44,610 nucleotides of DNA from Acidobacteriota bacterium (GCA_013152925.1 JAADFK010000207.1:1-44610); one strand, 5' to 3'; numbered from the stretch's first letter, positions 33,943 through 41,919 are shown. A program made the numbers and translations. Notes: a model not told the origin generated them from the letters alone.

Positions 33943-33955
33943 CTTGCCTGTATCG

Positions 33956-35110
33956 ATGCTGGAATTGCTTGTTGTCGAGGATGAAAAGGCGTTGGCCAGA
34001 AACATCAAGGTGTTTTTGGAATCGTTTCGAGAGGAGTTTCACGTCACTGTAACGGATACCGGCGAAGCGGCCCTCCACCAGCTCTCGAGTGGAGCGTTCG
34101 ACCTCCTGGTGGCTGACTTTCGCCTGCCGGGAATCGATGGTCTCGAGGTGTTACGTCACGCACTCGCGCGCAACCCGGGGATGCGCGCGATCATGATGAC
34201 CGCGTATCCATCAGACGAGCTGAGAAAGAAGGCGTTGCGCTCCGGCGCCGTTCGCTTTGTCGAGAAGCCGCTGGATATGGCCGATCTCCGCCTTCTTCTC
34301 TGGGAGACGATCGAATGTGGCGGTGACGAAGAATCGGGGCTCACCGTCCGCGAGTTCGTCGAGCTGCTGGAGCTTGCCGGCGAAAGCCAGGGTTACCGGT
34401 TTCGTTTCGCGAAGGATGAGGGTGTAGTCGTTGTGGACCACGGATGTCTGGTCCATGCAGCCACCGCCACGCTCAGCGGACCCGAGGCGTTCGAACGCAT
34501 GGCGAGCTGGGTCGTCACCGACGTGGAGGAAATGCCACACGAGTCCGCGAGATTCCACCCGCACAACATCGAGGTTCCGCTGAGCCACCAGATCTTGGAA
34601 GCTGCGGGGCATCTTGATGGTTCCGGCGGCTCTGCCGGCGGCCGGGAACAACCAGGGGACGAAAAGGCAGCCGGGGGACTGGATGCCGTGCGGGACCAGG
34701 AGAACGCCGAGATCTCTCGGGCTGTGGATTCGCTCGGGGACAGGTCACACCGGCGGGAAGATCGTACCGAAGAGATCACGAGCTACCTGCAGCGCTCACC
34801 CGCCGTGGGAGAATCCGCGCCCTTTCGCGGAAGCCTTGCCGACCTCGGTTTCTCTGCGCTCCTGTGCCTCCTCTGCGAGGTGCCCGGTACGTGGAAGATC
34901 GAGGTGCGAACCCCCGGCAGCTCCGCCGTGGTCTACGTGGCCGACGGCAGTATCGTTCATGCCGCCATGGGAGCCGTATTCGGAGAGGATGCAGCGTATT
35001 CGATCGTAACGTGGGAAGTTGGAGAATTCGAACTCGAGGCGGTGTTGGAAGTGCCTCGACAAACCCTGACCCCGGAATGGTCATCTCTCTTCCTGAGGGC
35101 CTTCGCGTGA
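33956..35110 (+). CDS. Response regulator with two PATAN (DUF4388) domains
   Basis: A 384-residue protein. The receiver (1-120) has VVEDE (acid residues 8-9), phosphorylation site D54 and K104. Residues about 128-218 and 290-384 are PATAN-type regions (FVELLELAGESQGYRFRF, VVVVDHGCLVHAA and ALLCLLCEVPGTWKIEVRTP, VYVADGSIVHAAMG), separated by a low-complexity linker. PATAN domains are thought to mediate protein contacts in bacterial signalling and surface-motility systems. ATG 33956 lacks a ribosome binding site and would be close to the transcript's 5' end. It is the first gene of the operon. Confidence 0.84.
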   Translation: MLELLVVEDEKALARNIKVFLESFREEFHVTVTDTGEAALHQLSSGAFDLLVADFRLPGIDGLEVLRHALARNPGMRAIMMTAYPSDELRKKALRSGAVRFVEKPLDMADLRLLLWETIECGGDEESGLTVREFVELLELAGESQGYRFRFAKDEGVVVVDHGCLVHAATATLSGPEAFERMASWVVTDVEEMPHESARFHPHNIEVPLSHQILEAAGHLDGSGGSAGGREQPGDEKAAGGLDAVRDQENAEISRAVDSLGDRSHRREDRTEEITSYLQRSPAVGESAPFRGSLADLGFSALLCLLCEVPGTWKIEVRTPGSSAVVYVADGSIVHAAMGAVFGEDAAYSIVTWEVGEFELEAVLEVPRQTLTPEWSSLFLRAFA

Positions 35111-35164
35111 GCGGCGGCCGAGGGGCGGAGAGGGCATTCCGGGGCTTGAAGAAAGGAGAGGAAG

Positions 35165-35545
35165 ATGGCGAAGTTGGATGAAGCTCTGAGGGAGATGGCC
35201 GGGGACATACCGGGGATCATCGCGGCCGACATTGTGGGCGCGGACGGTGTTTCGATCGCCACACACAGCGTGGACCCGAAATTCAACGCCGAGGGAGCCG
35301 CCGCTCAGTTCGCACTGGCCATGAAGCTGCTCGAGAAGTCGGCGGGAATGCTTCAGATTGGCACCGTGGAAGACAACCTTCTTTCCACCGCCAAGACCTA
35401 CATCGTGTCCAGGCTTCTCGGCGATGGGAGCTACTACCTGTTGGTCACCGTCGACCGGAGCGACGCCAACCTTGGGAACGTGCGCCTGATGGCGCGTCAG
35501 TATGCGGATGCGCTGTGGGACGCGGTGCCCAAGCGCAAGATGTGA
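35165..35545 (+). CDS. Roadblock/LC7-domain protein
   Basis: A 126-residue protein made of one Roadblock domain: IPGIIAADIVGADGVSIATHS, the helix AEGAAAQFALAMKLLEKSA, and VSRLLGDGSYYLLVTVDRSDANLGNVRLM. Roadblock proteins such as MglB dimerise and regulate small GTPases, but no MglA-type GTPase gene is in the window. Here an ATPase of the ParA type is in the same operon. AGGAGAGG lies directly before the ATG. It is one of three Roadblock-like genes in the operon. Confidence 0.85.
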   Translation: MAKLDEALREMAGDIPGIIAADIVGADGVSIATHSVDPKFNAEGAAAQFALAMKLLEKSAGMLQIGTVEDNLLSTAKTYIVSRLLGDGSYYLLVTVDRSDANLGNVRLMARQYADALWDAVPKRKM

Positions 35546-35610
35546 CGCGTCGTTAGGGCCACAATCCAATCAACTTCCCCAAGGGGATCAGCGTGGGAAA
35601 GGAGTCTGGC

Positions 35611-36084
35611 ATGGCAACGGAAGAGCAAAAAAAAGAACGGATGAGGCGGCTCTTCAACGACATCATCTTCGGCTATGGGAAAGGGCTTTGGGACCTGTTC
35701 GGCGAAGCTTCTCAGGCCACGGCCGAGACGATCGGCGAAGACATCCTCGAAGACATGGAACGCGAGTTGGGCTTGGAGATCCACGGCGAGAACCCGCAGG
35801 CCTTGCTGACTGAAATCGAGCGGTTGATCATCGACGAGTACGGCATGGTCAAGAGCGCGCGGCTGGAGATCTCGGACCACGAGGTCGATATCTTCTGCGA
35901 GGGCTGCCAGCTGTGGAATGTCACACAACAGTTGAAGGAGGCGGGCGTTCCACCCTATCACTGCGTGCCGATGATGATGGCCCGTGCGGCGCTCCACAAG
36001 CGCCTCGGGAAGAAGGCACGGCTCATCGGTATCAAGCACGATGCGGAGAAGCGCTCCTGCGAGATCGACATCGAGCTGGTGTAA
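35611..36084 (+). CDS. Conserved cysteine-containing protein, possibly V4R-like
   Basis: A 157-residue protein with an N-terminal helical region and a C-terminal half resembling 4-vinyl-reductase (V4R) small-molecule-binding domains: DEYGMVKSARLEISDHEVDI, a CEGC pair (C96, C99), PYHCVPMMMARAALHKRLGKK (C118) and KRSCEIDIEL (C150). The resemblance is my pattern reading; no search was run. The cysteines might bind a metal or ligand. I chose ATG 35611, with AAAGGAG upstream, over GTG 35593. It lies between the Roadblock and carbonic anhydrase genes. Confidence 0.55.
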   Translation: MATEEQKKERMRRLFNDIIFGYGKGLWDLFGEASQATAETIGEDILEDMERELGLEIHGENPQALLTEIERLIIDEYGMVKSARLEISDHEVDIFCEGCQLWNVTQQLKEAGVPPYHCVPMMMARAALHKRLGKKARLIGIKHDAEKRSCEIDIELV

Positions 36085-36164
36085 CGAACGAACCAGAGAA
36101 CGGCGGCTCGCCCGTCTGGGCTCGCCCGGCGGGCGCTCTCGCCCCTGAAGCATGGGAGGTCAGC

Positions 36165-36764
36165 ATGCACACGAGCGGCATGAGTCCAGAGTGGGCTCTC
36201 AACCTACTGACAGAAGGCAACGAACGATACTGCGCCGGCAGGGCGACCCATCCGCACCAAACGCTGCAGCGCCGAGAGTCGCTTGCAGGGGGGCAGAGCC
36301 CCTTCGCCGTCATTCTCACGTGTTCGGATTCGCGAGTCTCTCCAGAGATCCTGTTCGATCGTGGCGTGGGTGACCTCTTCGTCATTCGAACCGCCGGCAA
36401 CGTTGTGGACGATATCGGCATCGGGAGCATCGAGTACGCCGTGGCCCATCTCGGAACCTCGCTGGTGATGGTCCTCGGACACACGAGCTGTGGAGCCGTC
36501 ACGGCTGCTGTTCAGGGCGGCGAGGCGGAGGGGCATATCGGCGCAATAGTCGAAGCGATCGCTCCCGCAGTGGAGGCCGCGCGGGGGGGCGCGAACGGGG
36601 AAGCCGGCCTCTTGGGAAAGGCCATCAACGAGAATGTGAGGAAGGTCGTCGCCCAGCTGAGCTCCTCGCGGCCGATCCTCGCAGACGCTGTTGATCAAGG
36701 CCATCTTCTCGTGATCGGAGGGCTCTACGACATCGTCACGGGAAAGGTAACACCGGTGAGGTGA
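36165..36764 (+). CDS. Beta-class carbonic anhydrase
   Basis: A 199-residue enzyme that interconverts carbon dioxide and bicarbonate. The zinc ligands and catalytic pair are in LTCSDSRVSPE (Cys, Asp, Arg) and LGHTSCGAV (His, Cys), and GVGDLFVIRTAGN and GALYDI-like GLYDIVTGKV follow the family pattern. ATG 36165 has GGGAGGT five bases upstream. It is in the same orientation within the Roadblock-amidoligase run. Bicarbonate or carbon dioxide may be a substrate or signal in this system, but that is inference. Confidence 0.9.
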   Translation: MHTSGMSPEWALNLLTEGNERYCAGRATHPHQTLQRRESLAGGQSPFAVILTCSDSRVSPEILFDRGVGDLFVIRTAGNVVDDIGIGSIEYAVAHLGTSLVMVLGHTSCGAVTAAVQGGEAEGHIGAIVEAIAPAVEAARGGANGEAGLLGKAINENVRKVVAQLSSSRPILADAVDQGHLLVIGGLYDIVTGKVTPVR

Positions 36765-36806
36765 GGTTGTCGTGAGCGTTGTCTGGAGCATGCCGGGGAG
36801 TCTGAT

Positions 36807-38120
36807 GTGACAAAGGCGATCTTCTTCCGCCGTGGCGACTGCCTGGAACCGGCGCAGGCGCAGTATTGGAAAGATCTTCTGTACAGGACGGTCAAGGTTG
36901 GAACAGAAATCGAATTCGCCTTGCCGAAGGGAGTTCGAAAGGGAGACTTCCTGCCGGGCTTGGTAACGGCTCTGTCTCCTTCAAAAGACCTTGAACGACT
37001 GGGTCGCCACGGCGTCCTCGACGTCATCAGCGAGCACTGCGGCATCGAGATACAGGTCATCGGAAGACAGCCGTTTTTCCCAGCCCTTCGAAGCCAGCTC
37101 CTCGGGATCCTGACCCTTCTGCCGCACGATGTGCGTGTGCGCTCCACGTGCGGGCTTCATTTTCACGTCCTGACCGTCGGTCTCAATGAGCCCGTGCCCG
37201 AGATCATCCTTGCCAACGTGTGGAATCTGACTCGCAAGTACGCTCCGGAGCTGCGGTTTCTCACGAGCGGCGGACAATCCTACACGGGGCTGTGCCGTCG
37301 CCGGAGCCACTGCAGTCACCTCGAGATGATTCGTTGGAGCCCGGGCTCCCATTCCATGCAGGAAATCAAGACGTACCTTCAACGGAGCAACGTGGTTCCG
37401 GAGCATCAGAATTTCCTCAACCTCGAACATATCTGTTTCGAGCATGACGGTTCGGTGGGCAATCTCCACTACGAAAACCGGTTCCCGGACGCTGATTTGA
37501 GCCCAACGTCGATTGCCGCCAAGGTTTTCTTGTTTCTTGCCATTCTATTGCAGGCCGTGGACTTGAGTCAGTACGGCGTGATTCACGTGGGGTGTATCCA
37601 GGAGTGGCGTCGCAAGGTGGAGCTCCTGGGGATGCTGAGCAACAATGATGGCAAGCTGGCGACGAGCGACACGTCACGAATCGGTCCTCAGGTTCTCGAG
37701 GAGCTTCGCGCCGGGAGCCGGGAGCTCCTCGATCTTCTTGGCCCGGTTTTCCGAAGGCTCGCGCGTGTTTCGGGGGAGACGCGGGAACCTCATCCTGCAC
37801 TGTCGGTTCTGCAGGTCTTGGCTCACACTCCCATTTCATTGCTGCGAGCCGAGGACTTCGACTGGCCGGGATGTGAGCGAACCCTGGGCCTTGGCATCAC
37901 CAACGGTTTCGGCTTTTTGGACAACGTTGACCGACGTCTGATGCAGCTCATCGACCTCGGTGAGCTCACGCGCAAGGGGGACCTGCGCTCCTGGAATCTC
38001 GAGGCCGCGCGTGAGCTCTTGCTGACTCCGGAGGAGTTGGAGACGCGCCTCAGCCGCCTGGAGAGGTGGCGGGATCTCATCTGGGATGCCGAACGCGGCA
38101 CCATGGCCTTTCGGGTGTAA
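36807..38120 (+). CDS. Putative amidoligase (glutamine-synthetase-like fold)
   Basis: A 437-residue protein with the three features of the Amidoligase_2 type of COOH-NH2 ligase: VGTEIEF (31-37) with metal-site glutamates, CGLHFHV (115-121) with the paired histidines, and LHYENRFPDADLSP (220-233) with a Glu/Arg pair. These enzymes use ATP to join a carboxylate and an amine, making amide or peptide-type bonds on small molecules or proteins. The following class II amidotransferase starts three bases after its stop, which matches reported pairings of the two families. The substrate cannot be read from sequence, and the family call rests on motifs only. Confidence 0.7.
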   Translation: MTKAIFFRRGDCLEPAQAQYWKDLLYRTVKVGTEIEFALPKGVRKGDFLPGLVTALSPSKDLERLGRHGVLDVISEHCGIEIQVIGRQPFFPALRSQLLGILTLLPHDVRVRSTCGLHFHVLTVGLNEPVPEIILANVWNLTRKYAPELRFLTSGGQSYTGLCRRRSHCSHLEMIRWSPGSHSMQEIKTYLQRSNVVPEHQNFLNLEHICFEHDGSVGNLHYENRFPDADLSPTSIAAKVFLFLAILLQAVDLSQYGVIHVGCIQEWRRKVELLGMLSNNDGKLATSDTSRIGPQVLEELRAGSRELLDLLGPVFRRLARVSGETREPHPALSVLQVLAHTPISLLRAEDFDWPGCERTLGLGITNGFGFLDNVDRRLMQLIDLGELTRKGDLRSWNLEAARELLLTPEELETRLSRLERWRDLIWDAERGTMAFRV

Positions 38121-38123
38121 ACC

Positions 38124-38981
38124 ATGTGCGGATTGAGCGGAGTGCTGCTGCATCCTGAAAGACGTTCACCAGAGGTATGGCGAGCCATCGGGAACACCTT
38201 TACCGACTGCTTTCTTTTCAGCGAGTCGCGCGGACGCGACGCCAGTGGTGTTGCAATCATATGGGCGAACGGTATCTGCCAGGTGCTCAAGATGGCTGTG
38301 CCGGCATCGAGCCTGGTTGCAATGGATGGGTACGGGCAGTTGCTGGAACGGCTCGGCGACGGCGTGATCTGCATCTTGGGGCACACCAGGAAGCCCACCA
38401 AGGGGAGCCCTGAGCTCAACGCGAACAACCATCCCATTCGAGCGGGTCACGTGATCGGCGTCCACAACGGCGTCATCCAAAACGACGACGACCTGTTCAA
38501 GGCCCACCGATTCACACGCTCGGGTCAAGTGGATAGTGAGGTCATTTTTCGCCTGTTGGATGCGCCGTGCGCCATGTCCGCCGAAACCATGGGGAGCCGT
38601 TGGCTGGAGATGCGGATGGCCGAGCTCGAGGGGACATTTGCAACCTTGTCAGTTGATATTCGTCGTCCGAATCTGCTCGTCGCCCTGCGCAAGGATCGTC
38701 CGCTCAACCTCCACTACGACGGTGACACGAGGGCACTGTACTTTTCCTCGCGCTACATCTACCTCCGAAAGGCCTTTGGCACCGCGGTCGTCAATGAGAC
38801 GATTGGCGATGATCATGGGTACATCTTTGACGCCAACCAATTGCCCAGGAATGCGTGGCATCCCACGTTTGAGTTTCCGATACCGGGGGATGTCTCGGCT
38901 CTTGAAAACGCTGGAGTGAACGAAAACCTGGGCGGAATGTCTGAACAGCGGCCTCCAACGGGAAAGGAACGGCAGCCATGA
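38124..38981 (+). CDS. Class II glutamine amidotransferase (Ntn-type)
   Basis: A 285-residue protein. Its N-terminus is MCGLSGV, so removal of the initiator leaves the catalytic cysteine, as in GATase-II enzymes. Other family motifs are LGHTRKPTKGSPELNANNHP (85-104) and GVHNGVIQND (112-121). Such domains release ammonia from glutamine or break gamma-glutamyl amides. No synthetase domain is attached, so its partner is probably the adjacent amidoligase. The stop overlaps the ParA start in ATGA. Confidence 0.85.
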   Translation: MCGLSGVLLHPERRSPEVWRAIGNTFTDCFLFSESRGRDASGVAIIWANGICQVLKMAVPASSLVAMDGYGQLLERLGDGVICILGHTRKPTKGSPELNANNHPIRAGHVIGVHNGVIQNDDDLFKAHRFTRSGQVDSEVIFRLLDAPCAMSAETMGSRWLEMRMAELEGTFATLSVDIRRPNLLVALRKDRPLNLHYDGDTRALYFSSRYIYLRKAFGTAVVNETIGDDHGYIFDANQLPRNAWHPTFEFPIPGDVSALENAGVNENLGGMSEQRPPTGKERQP

Positions 38982-39784
38982 CAGTGCTCACGATCGTCAG
39001 CCAGAAAGGAGGCGTCGGCAAGACCACCGTCGCCCTCAATTTGGCGTTCTCCATCGCCGGACGAGGGTGGAAGACATTGCTCATTGACACCGATCCTCAG
39101 GGTTCGATTGGCCTTTCGCTCCGAGGGGGCGTAGCCGGCCGACCCGGCCTGGCCGACTATCTGCGCGGAGACATGGGATTCGAGGATACCGTCCTTTCAA
39201 CGCGCGTGCCGGAGTTGGGCCTTCTTCCCGTGGGCCGGCCGACGTTCTCCGAGGCGTGTACGTGGCTCCAAGAACCCGATGCTCAGGACGCGTTCAGACA
39301 TTTGCTGAAGAGGGCGTCCGAGGATTGGGACATCGTGCTCATCGACACGGCGGCCGGCCCTTATGGACCGGCGCGCGGCGTGCTCGGCATGACACCCGCC
39401 GCACTCGTCTTGATGCAGGCGGAGCCGTTGGGGATTCGGTCGCTTCCGAGTTATCTGGAAGCGTTGGCTGAGATCTGGCGGCATGGAGAGGGGGGGAGGG
39501 TTGTCGGCGTCCTCCTCACCATGGTTCAACCCCGGCGGGCGGCGTCGATGGCCGTCGTTCAGGAGACTCTTCGATTGATCCCAGCCGAGCTCGGCTTCGA
39601 CGCCGTTGTTGTCCGGGATCCCATATTCCTCGAGGCGAGCGCCGAAGGCGTCCCGTTGGGGCTTCTCCGGCGCTCTCCTCCTCCGGCGGCAGCGGTCTTT
39701 GAGCAGATCGCTGCTGAGCTTGAGCCCCGTTTGGCGCTCTGTACCGAGGAGGTGGAAGATGAAGCTCGCTCTCTCGTGGATTGA
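38978..39784 (+). CDS. ParA/MinD-family ATPase
   Basis: A 268-residue ATPase. The deviant Walker A motif is KGGVGKTT (10-17), with the signature lysine K10; LLIDTDPQGS follows at about 34-43, and the Walker B-like strand is IVLIDTAAG. ParA/MinD proteins form ATP-dependent dimers that bind DNA or membranes and position cargo. No ParB partner or membrane-targeting helix is visible. Its end overlaps the next Roadblock-like gene by 26 bases. Its place beside Roadblock proteins suggests those could regulate or bridge it. Confidence 0.9.
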   Translation: MTVLTIVSQKGGVGKTTVALNLAFSIAGRGWKTLLIDTDPQGSIGLSLRGGVAGRPGLADYLRGDMGFEDTVLSTRVPELGLLPVGRPTFSEACTWLQEPDAQDAFRHLLKRASEDWDIVLIDTAAGPYGPARGVLGMTPAALVLMQAEPLGIRSLPSYLEALAEIWRHGEGGRVVGVLLTMVQPRRAASMAVVQETLRLIPAELGFDAVVVRDPIFLEASAEGVPLGLLRRSPPPAAAVFEQIAAELEPRLALCTEEVEDEARSLVD

Positions 39785-40313
39785 CCCCCTGGAGCTGCGA
39801 ACCCGCTTCGAAGCGGTTGTTGAGAAACCGCCAGCGGCTCCGCCTTGGCCCGAGGGTCGAAGTGCCGGCCAACGTGTCGCGCCGGTCGCGAGTCAGACTC
39901 AGCCACCACCGGCTGTGGAGTTAGCCTGTTTGCAGCCGTTCCCGAGCCAGGAGGGGGGGCTCTCGCGGCGGCTGGCTTCGTTGATTGACTGGCTGAGAGG
40001 CCAGATGAAAGCCCAGGCGGTCTTCATCTGTGATGATGATTGTCTCGTACTGGCGCAGTGGGGGTGTGCGCCAGAGCTTGCGGCGGCCGCCACATGGCTC
40101 GCCGCCACCTGGAACAGCGCCGGGCCGCGAGTTTGCCCATCAGGAGATGGCACCGTCGCGGTCCAGCTTGACAACAACGCCTGGCTGATGCTGCTCTCCG
40201 GGAGAAGCGTGTGGGGCCGGGTCTATCTTGGTGTTTGCATCGACCAACTCGCCGAACCACTCACCATACGAGCCATGCAGGATGCGCTCTCCAGCGCACT
40301 CAAGGAGAAATGA
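39759..40313 (+). CDS. Roadblock-like protein with proline-rich N-terminus
   Basis: A 184-residue protein. The first 70 residues are a proline-rich linker; the rest has a Roadblock-like pattern: LASLIDWLRGQMKAQAVFICDDDCLVLAQWG, helix ELAAAATWLAATW, then VAVQLDNNAWLMLLSG and a final helix. ATG 39759 has GAGGAGGTGG just upstream, inside the end of the ParA gene. Close coupling to ParA suggests direct interaction. The fold assignment is from pattern only. Confidence 0.6.
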   Translation: MKLALSWIDPLELRTRFEAVVEKPPAAPPWPEGRSAGQRVAPVASQTQPPPAVELACLQPFPSQEGGLSRRLASLIDWLRGQMKAQAVFICDDDCLVLAQWGCAPELAAAATWLAATWNSAGPRVCPSGDGTVAVQLDNNAWLMLLSGRSVWGRVYLGVCIDQLAEPLTIRAMQDALSSALKEK

Positions 40314-40316
40314 ACC

Positions 40317-40730
40317 GTGAAAAACATCGACCTTCAGGAAATCGCCGTTGGGATCCCAAAGCTCACAGGCTTGCTTCTCGTCACACTTCCGGACTGCCTT
40401 CCCTACCAGGCATGGACGGCCACGGACACTGAGGATGGTGCCGAAGAGGCGGCCGCTCATCTGGGAATCCTCGTCCGCACCGTGCGGGAAAGGGCCGCCG
40501 CCCGGTGGCCTGCCGCCACGATCAAGCAGATCACACTCGAAATGGCGGAATCCCTCGTTCTTCTCCGCGATGTCGACGAGGGCTTTGGCCTGGTTTGCCA
40601 ATTCGACGCCTCGCTGCCCATTGGAATGGCACGTGTCCTTGCGGCGGAAACCGCGGCTGGCGTCCGGGCCTGGGCGTGGCGGAATCTCGAAAGCTGGGGC
40701 GGGAGCGCCACGATGGACGATACACCCTGA
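40317..40730 (+). CDS. Roadblock-like protein
   Basis: A 137-residue protein with a Roadblock-like pattern: IPKLTGLLLVTLPDCLPYQAW, a helix with EEAAAHLGILVRTV, then ITLEMAESLVLLRDVDEGFGLVCQF and a helical end. It starts at GTG 40317, three bases after the previous stop, with AGGAG nine bases upstream. It may pair with the preceding protein as a heterodimer. It is the last gene of the operon; no clear terminator follows. Confidence 0.6.
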   Translation: MKNIDLQEIAVGIPKLTGLLLVTLPDCLPYQAWTATDTEDGAEEAAAHLGILVRTVRERAAARWPAATIKQITLEMAESLVLLRDVDEGFGLVCQFDASLPIGMARVLAAETAAGVRAWAWRNLESWGGSATMDDTP

Positions 40731-41044
40731 CGGTGGGTTTTCCAGCGCCTTCAAGGCCTCGGACGGAGCCATCGGGCTGTTAGCCGCCAATCACACCCGC
40801 GACTCCCGGAGCCACACCCTCTCCTTCGATCCGGTCCGTTACGGGCCCGGGCCGGGGTCCTCCTGGGTCCTGAAACGCATCGCTCCGGACAGGAGCGCAA
40901 CGGTGATCGGTCGGGTCTCCGGGGATGGGGCGTACACCTCCCCGGTGATGTCGCTGCCCCGCTCTCGGTCCATGTGTTCGAGCTCGGGCCGGCCGCGCCC
41001 CGAGCTCGCCGTCTTGCCGGCCGGGTCGCCGCGGTCCCTCCGTC

Positions 41045-41298
41045 CGTCATCTCGACCGGAGCGCCCTGCAAGGGCGCGGAGCGGAGAGATCTCCCCCGCC
41101 ACCGTCCGGCTTCCGGTGCTCCATGACGTCTCACAATCGTGGGGAAGATCCCTCCACTTCGCATCCCTTCGGGATGCTTCGGTCGGGATGACGGAGAGAG
41201 GAGCGGGGATGCTTCGGTCGGGATGACGGAGAGAGGAGCGGGGATGCTTCGGTCGGGATGACGGAGGGGGGAGCGGGGATGCTCCGGTCGGGATGACG
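41045..41298. repeat. MITE-like element with 15-bp terminal inverted repeats
   Basis: CGTCATCTCGACCGG (41045-41059) and CCGGTCGGGATGACG (41284-41298) are inverted copies with one mismatch. Internal hairpins are GCGCCCT/AGGGCGC (41061-41077) and GCATCCC/GGGATGC. It carries no coding region, so any mobility would need an enzyme supplied elsewhere. Its arms match the repeat at 27122-27232. Confidence 0.7.
41173..41298. repeat. 35-bp tandem repeat, 3.6 copies
   Basis: Copies begin at 41173, 41208, 41243 and 41278. The unit starts GATGCTTCGGTCGGGATGAC and ends GGAGAGAGGAGCGGG. The first two are identical; the third has AGGGGG for AGAGAG and the partial fourth has CTCCGG for CTTCGG. It expands the right arm of the surrounding element. 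Confidence 0.9.
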
Positions 41299-41406
41299 TG
41301 AGAAGGAACGGCCCTCCGGAACGTGCCGAAGGGGATGAGCGTGAGGGTCACACGCCATGCCGTTCCGTGCGCCGGCACGTCGCAACAACCTCTTCCTCGG
41401 ATGAGG

Positions 41407-41435
41407 TTGACAGCAGGGGGAAACTCCAGTATTCT
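41407..41435 (+). promoter_or_regulatory. Sigma-70-type promoter for rpsL
   Basis: TTGACA (41407-41412) is a perfect -35 box, and TATTCT (41430-41435) follows at the ideal 17-base spacing as the -10 box. Transcription would start near 41442, leaving a leader of about 93 bases before the rpsL ATG. The promoter gives the rpsL-rpsG-fusA-tuf genes their own start, as required by the long separation from rpoC. Confidence 0.78.
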
Positions 41436-41534
41436 TCCGCGGCTCCGGTCCCTATAACCGGGGTCCCAAGTTCAGCAGGCTTGCCAGGTGCCGCCGGCGC
41501 TTGGCTTTTCTACCCTGAATCGGAGAGGAAGCGT

Positions 41535-41909
41535 ATGCCGACAATCTCGCAACTGGTCCGCAAGGGACGCTCGACGGTGGCGGAGAAGACCAAGAGCCCG
41601 GCGCTCCAGGCCTGCCCGCAACGCCGGGGTGTCTGTACGCGTGTTTTCACCACGACCCCCAAGAAGCCGAACTCGGCCCTCCGCAAGGTTGCCCGCGTCC
41701 GGTTGACCAACGGTATCGAGGTGACCGCCTACATTCCCGGGGAGGGTCACAACCTCCAGGAGCACTCGCAGGTGATGATCCGTGGCGGCCGCGTCAAGGA
41801 TCTCCCCGGCGTGCGGTACCACATCATCCGGGGCACCATGGACTGCCAGGGCGTCGAGGGACGGCGCCAGCAGCGGTCCAAGTACGGCGCCAAGCGTCCC
41901 AAGGCCTGA
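41535..41909 (+). CDS. rpsL: 30S ribosomal protein S12
   Basis: A 124-residue protein of the decoding centre. [12 protein letters not shown] starts at ATG 41535, with GGAGAGGAA upstream; the longer open frame before it is not conserved. [19 protein letters not shown] and [17 protein letters not shown] are the family signatures. The lysines that alter streptomycin response in mutants (K43 and K88 region) are unchanged. It heads the rpsL-rpsG-fusA-tuf cluster, ten bases before rpsG. Confidence 0.97.
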   Translation: MPTISQLVRKGRSTVAEKTKSPALQACPQRRGVCTRVFTTTPKKPNSALRKVARVRLTNGIEVTAYIPGEGHNLQEHSQVMIRGGRVKDLPGVRYHIIRGTMDCQGVEGRRQQRSKYGAKRPKA

Positions 41910-41919
41910 GGAGGAAACG

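Larger units (their letters stand above)
33640..33955. other. Intergenic control region of the Roadblock/amidoligase operon
   Basis: These 316 bases hold no supported gene. They contain the sigma-54 promoter (33927-33942) and a candidate activator site (33880-33899), and the first part has no clear terminator for the NtrC-type gene. Confidence 0.55.
40731..41534. other. Intergenic stretch before rpsL
   Basis: These 804 bases separate the accessory block from the rpsL operon. I see no supported gene. They hold the repeat element at 41045-41298 and the rpsL promoter near 41407-41435. The hairpin CGCTCC/GGAGCG at about 40881-40897 lacks a T tract. Confidence 0.5.

Noticed and set aside
41298-41534. 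N-terminal extension of S12
   Set aside because: The frame is open from 41298, but the extra residues are not like any S12 and they overlap the promoter and leader; ATG 41535 matches the family start.
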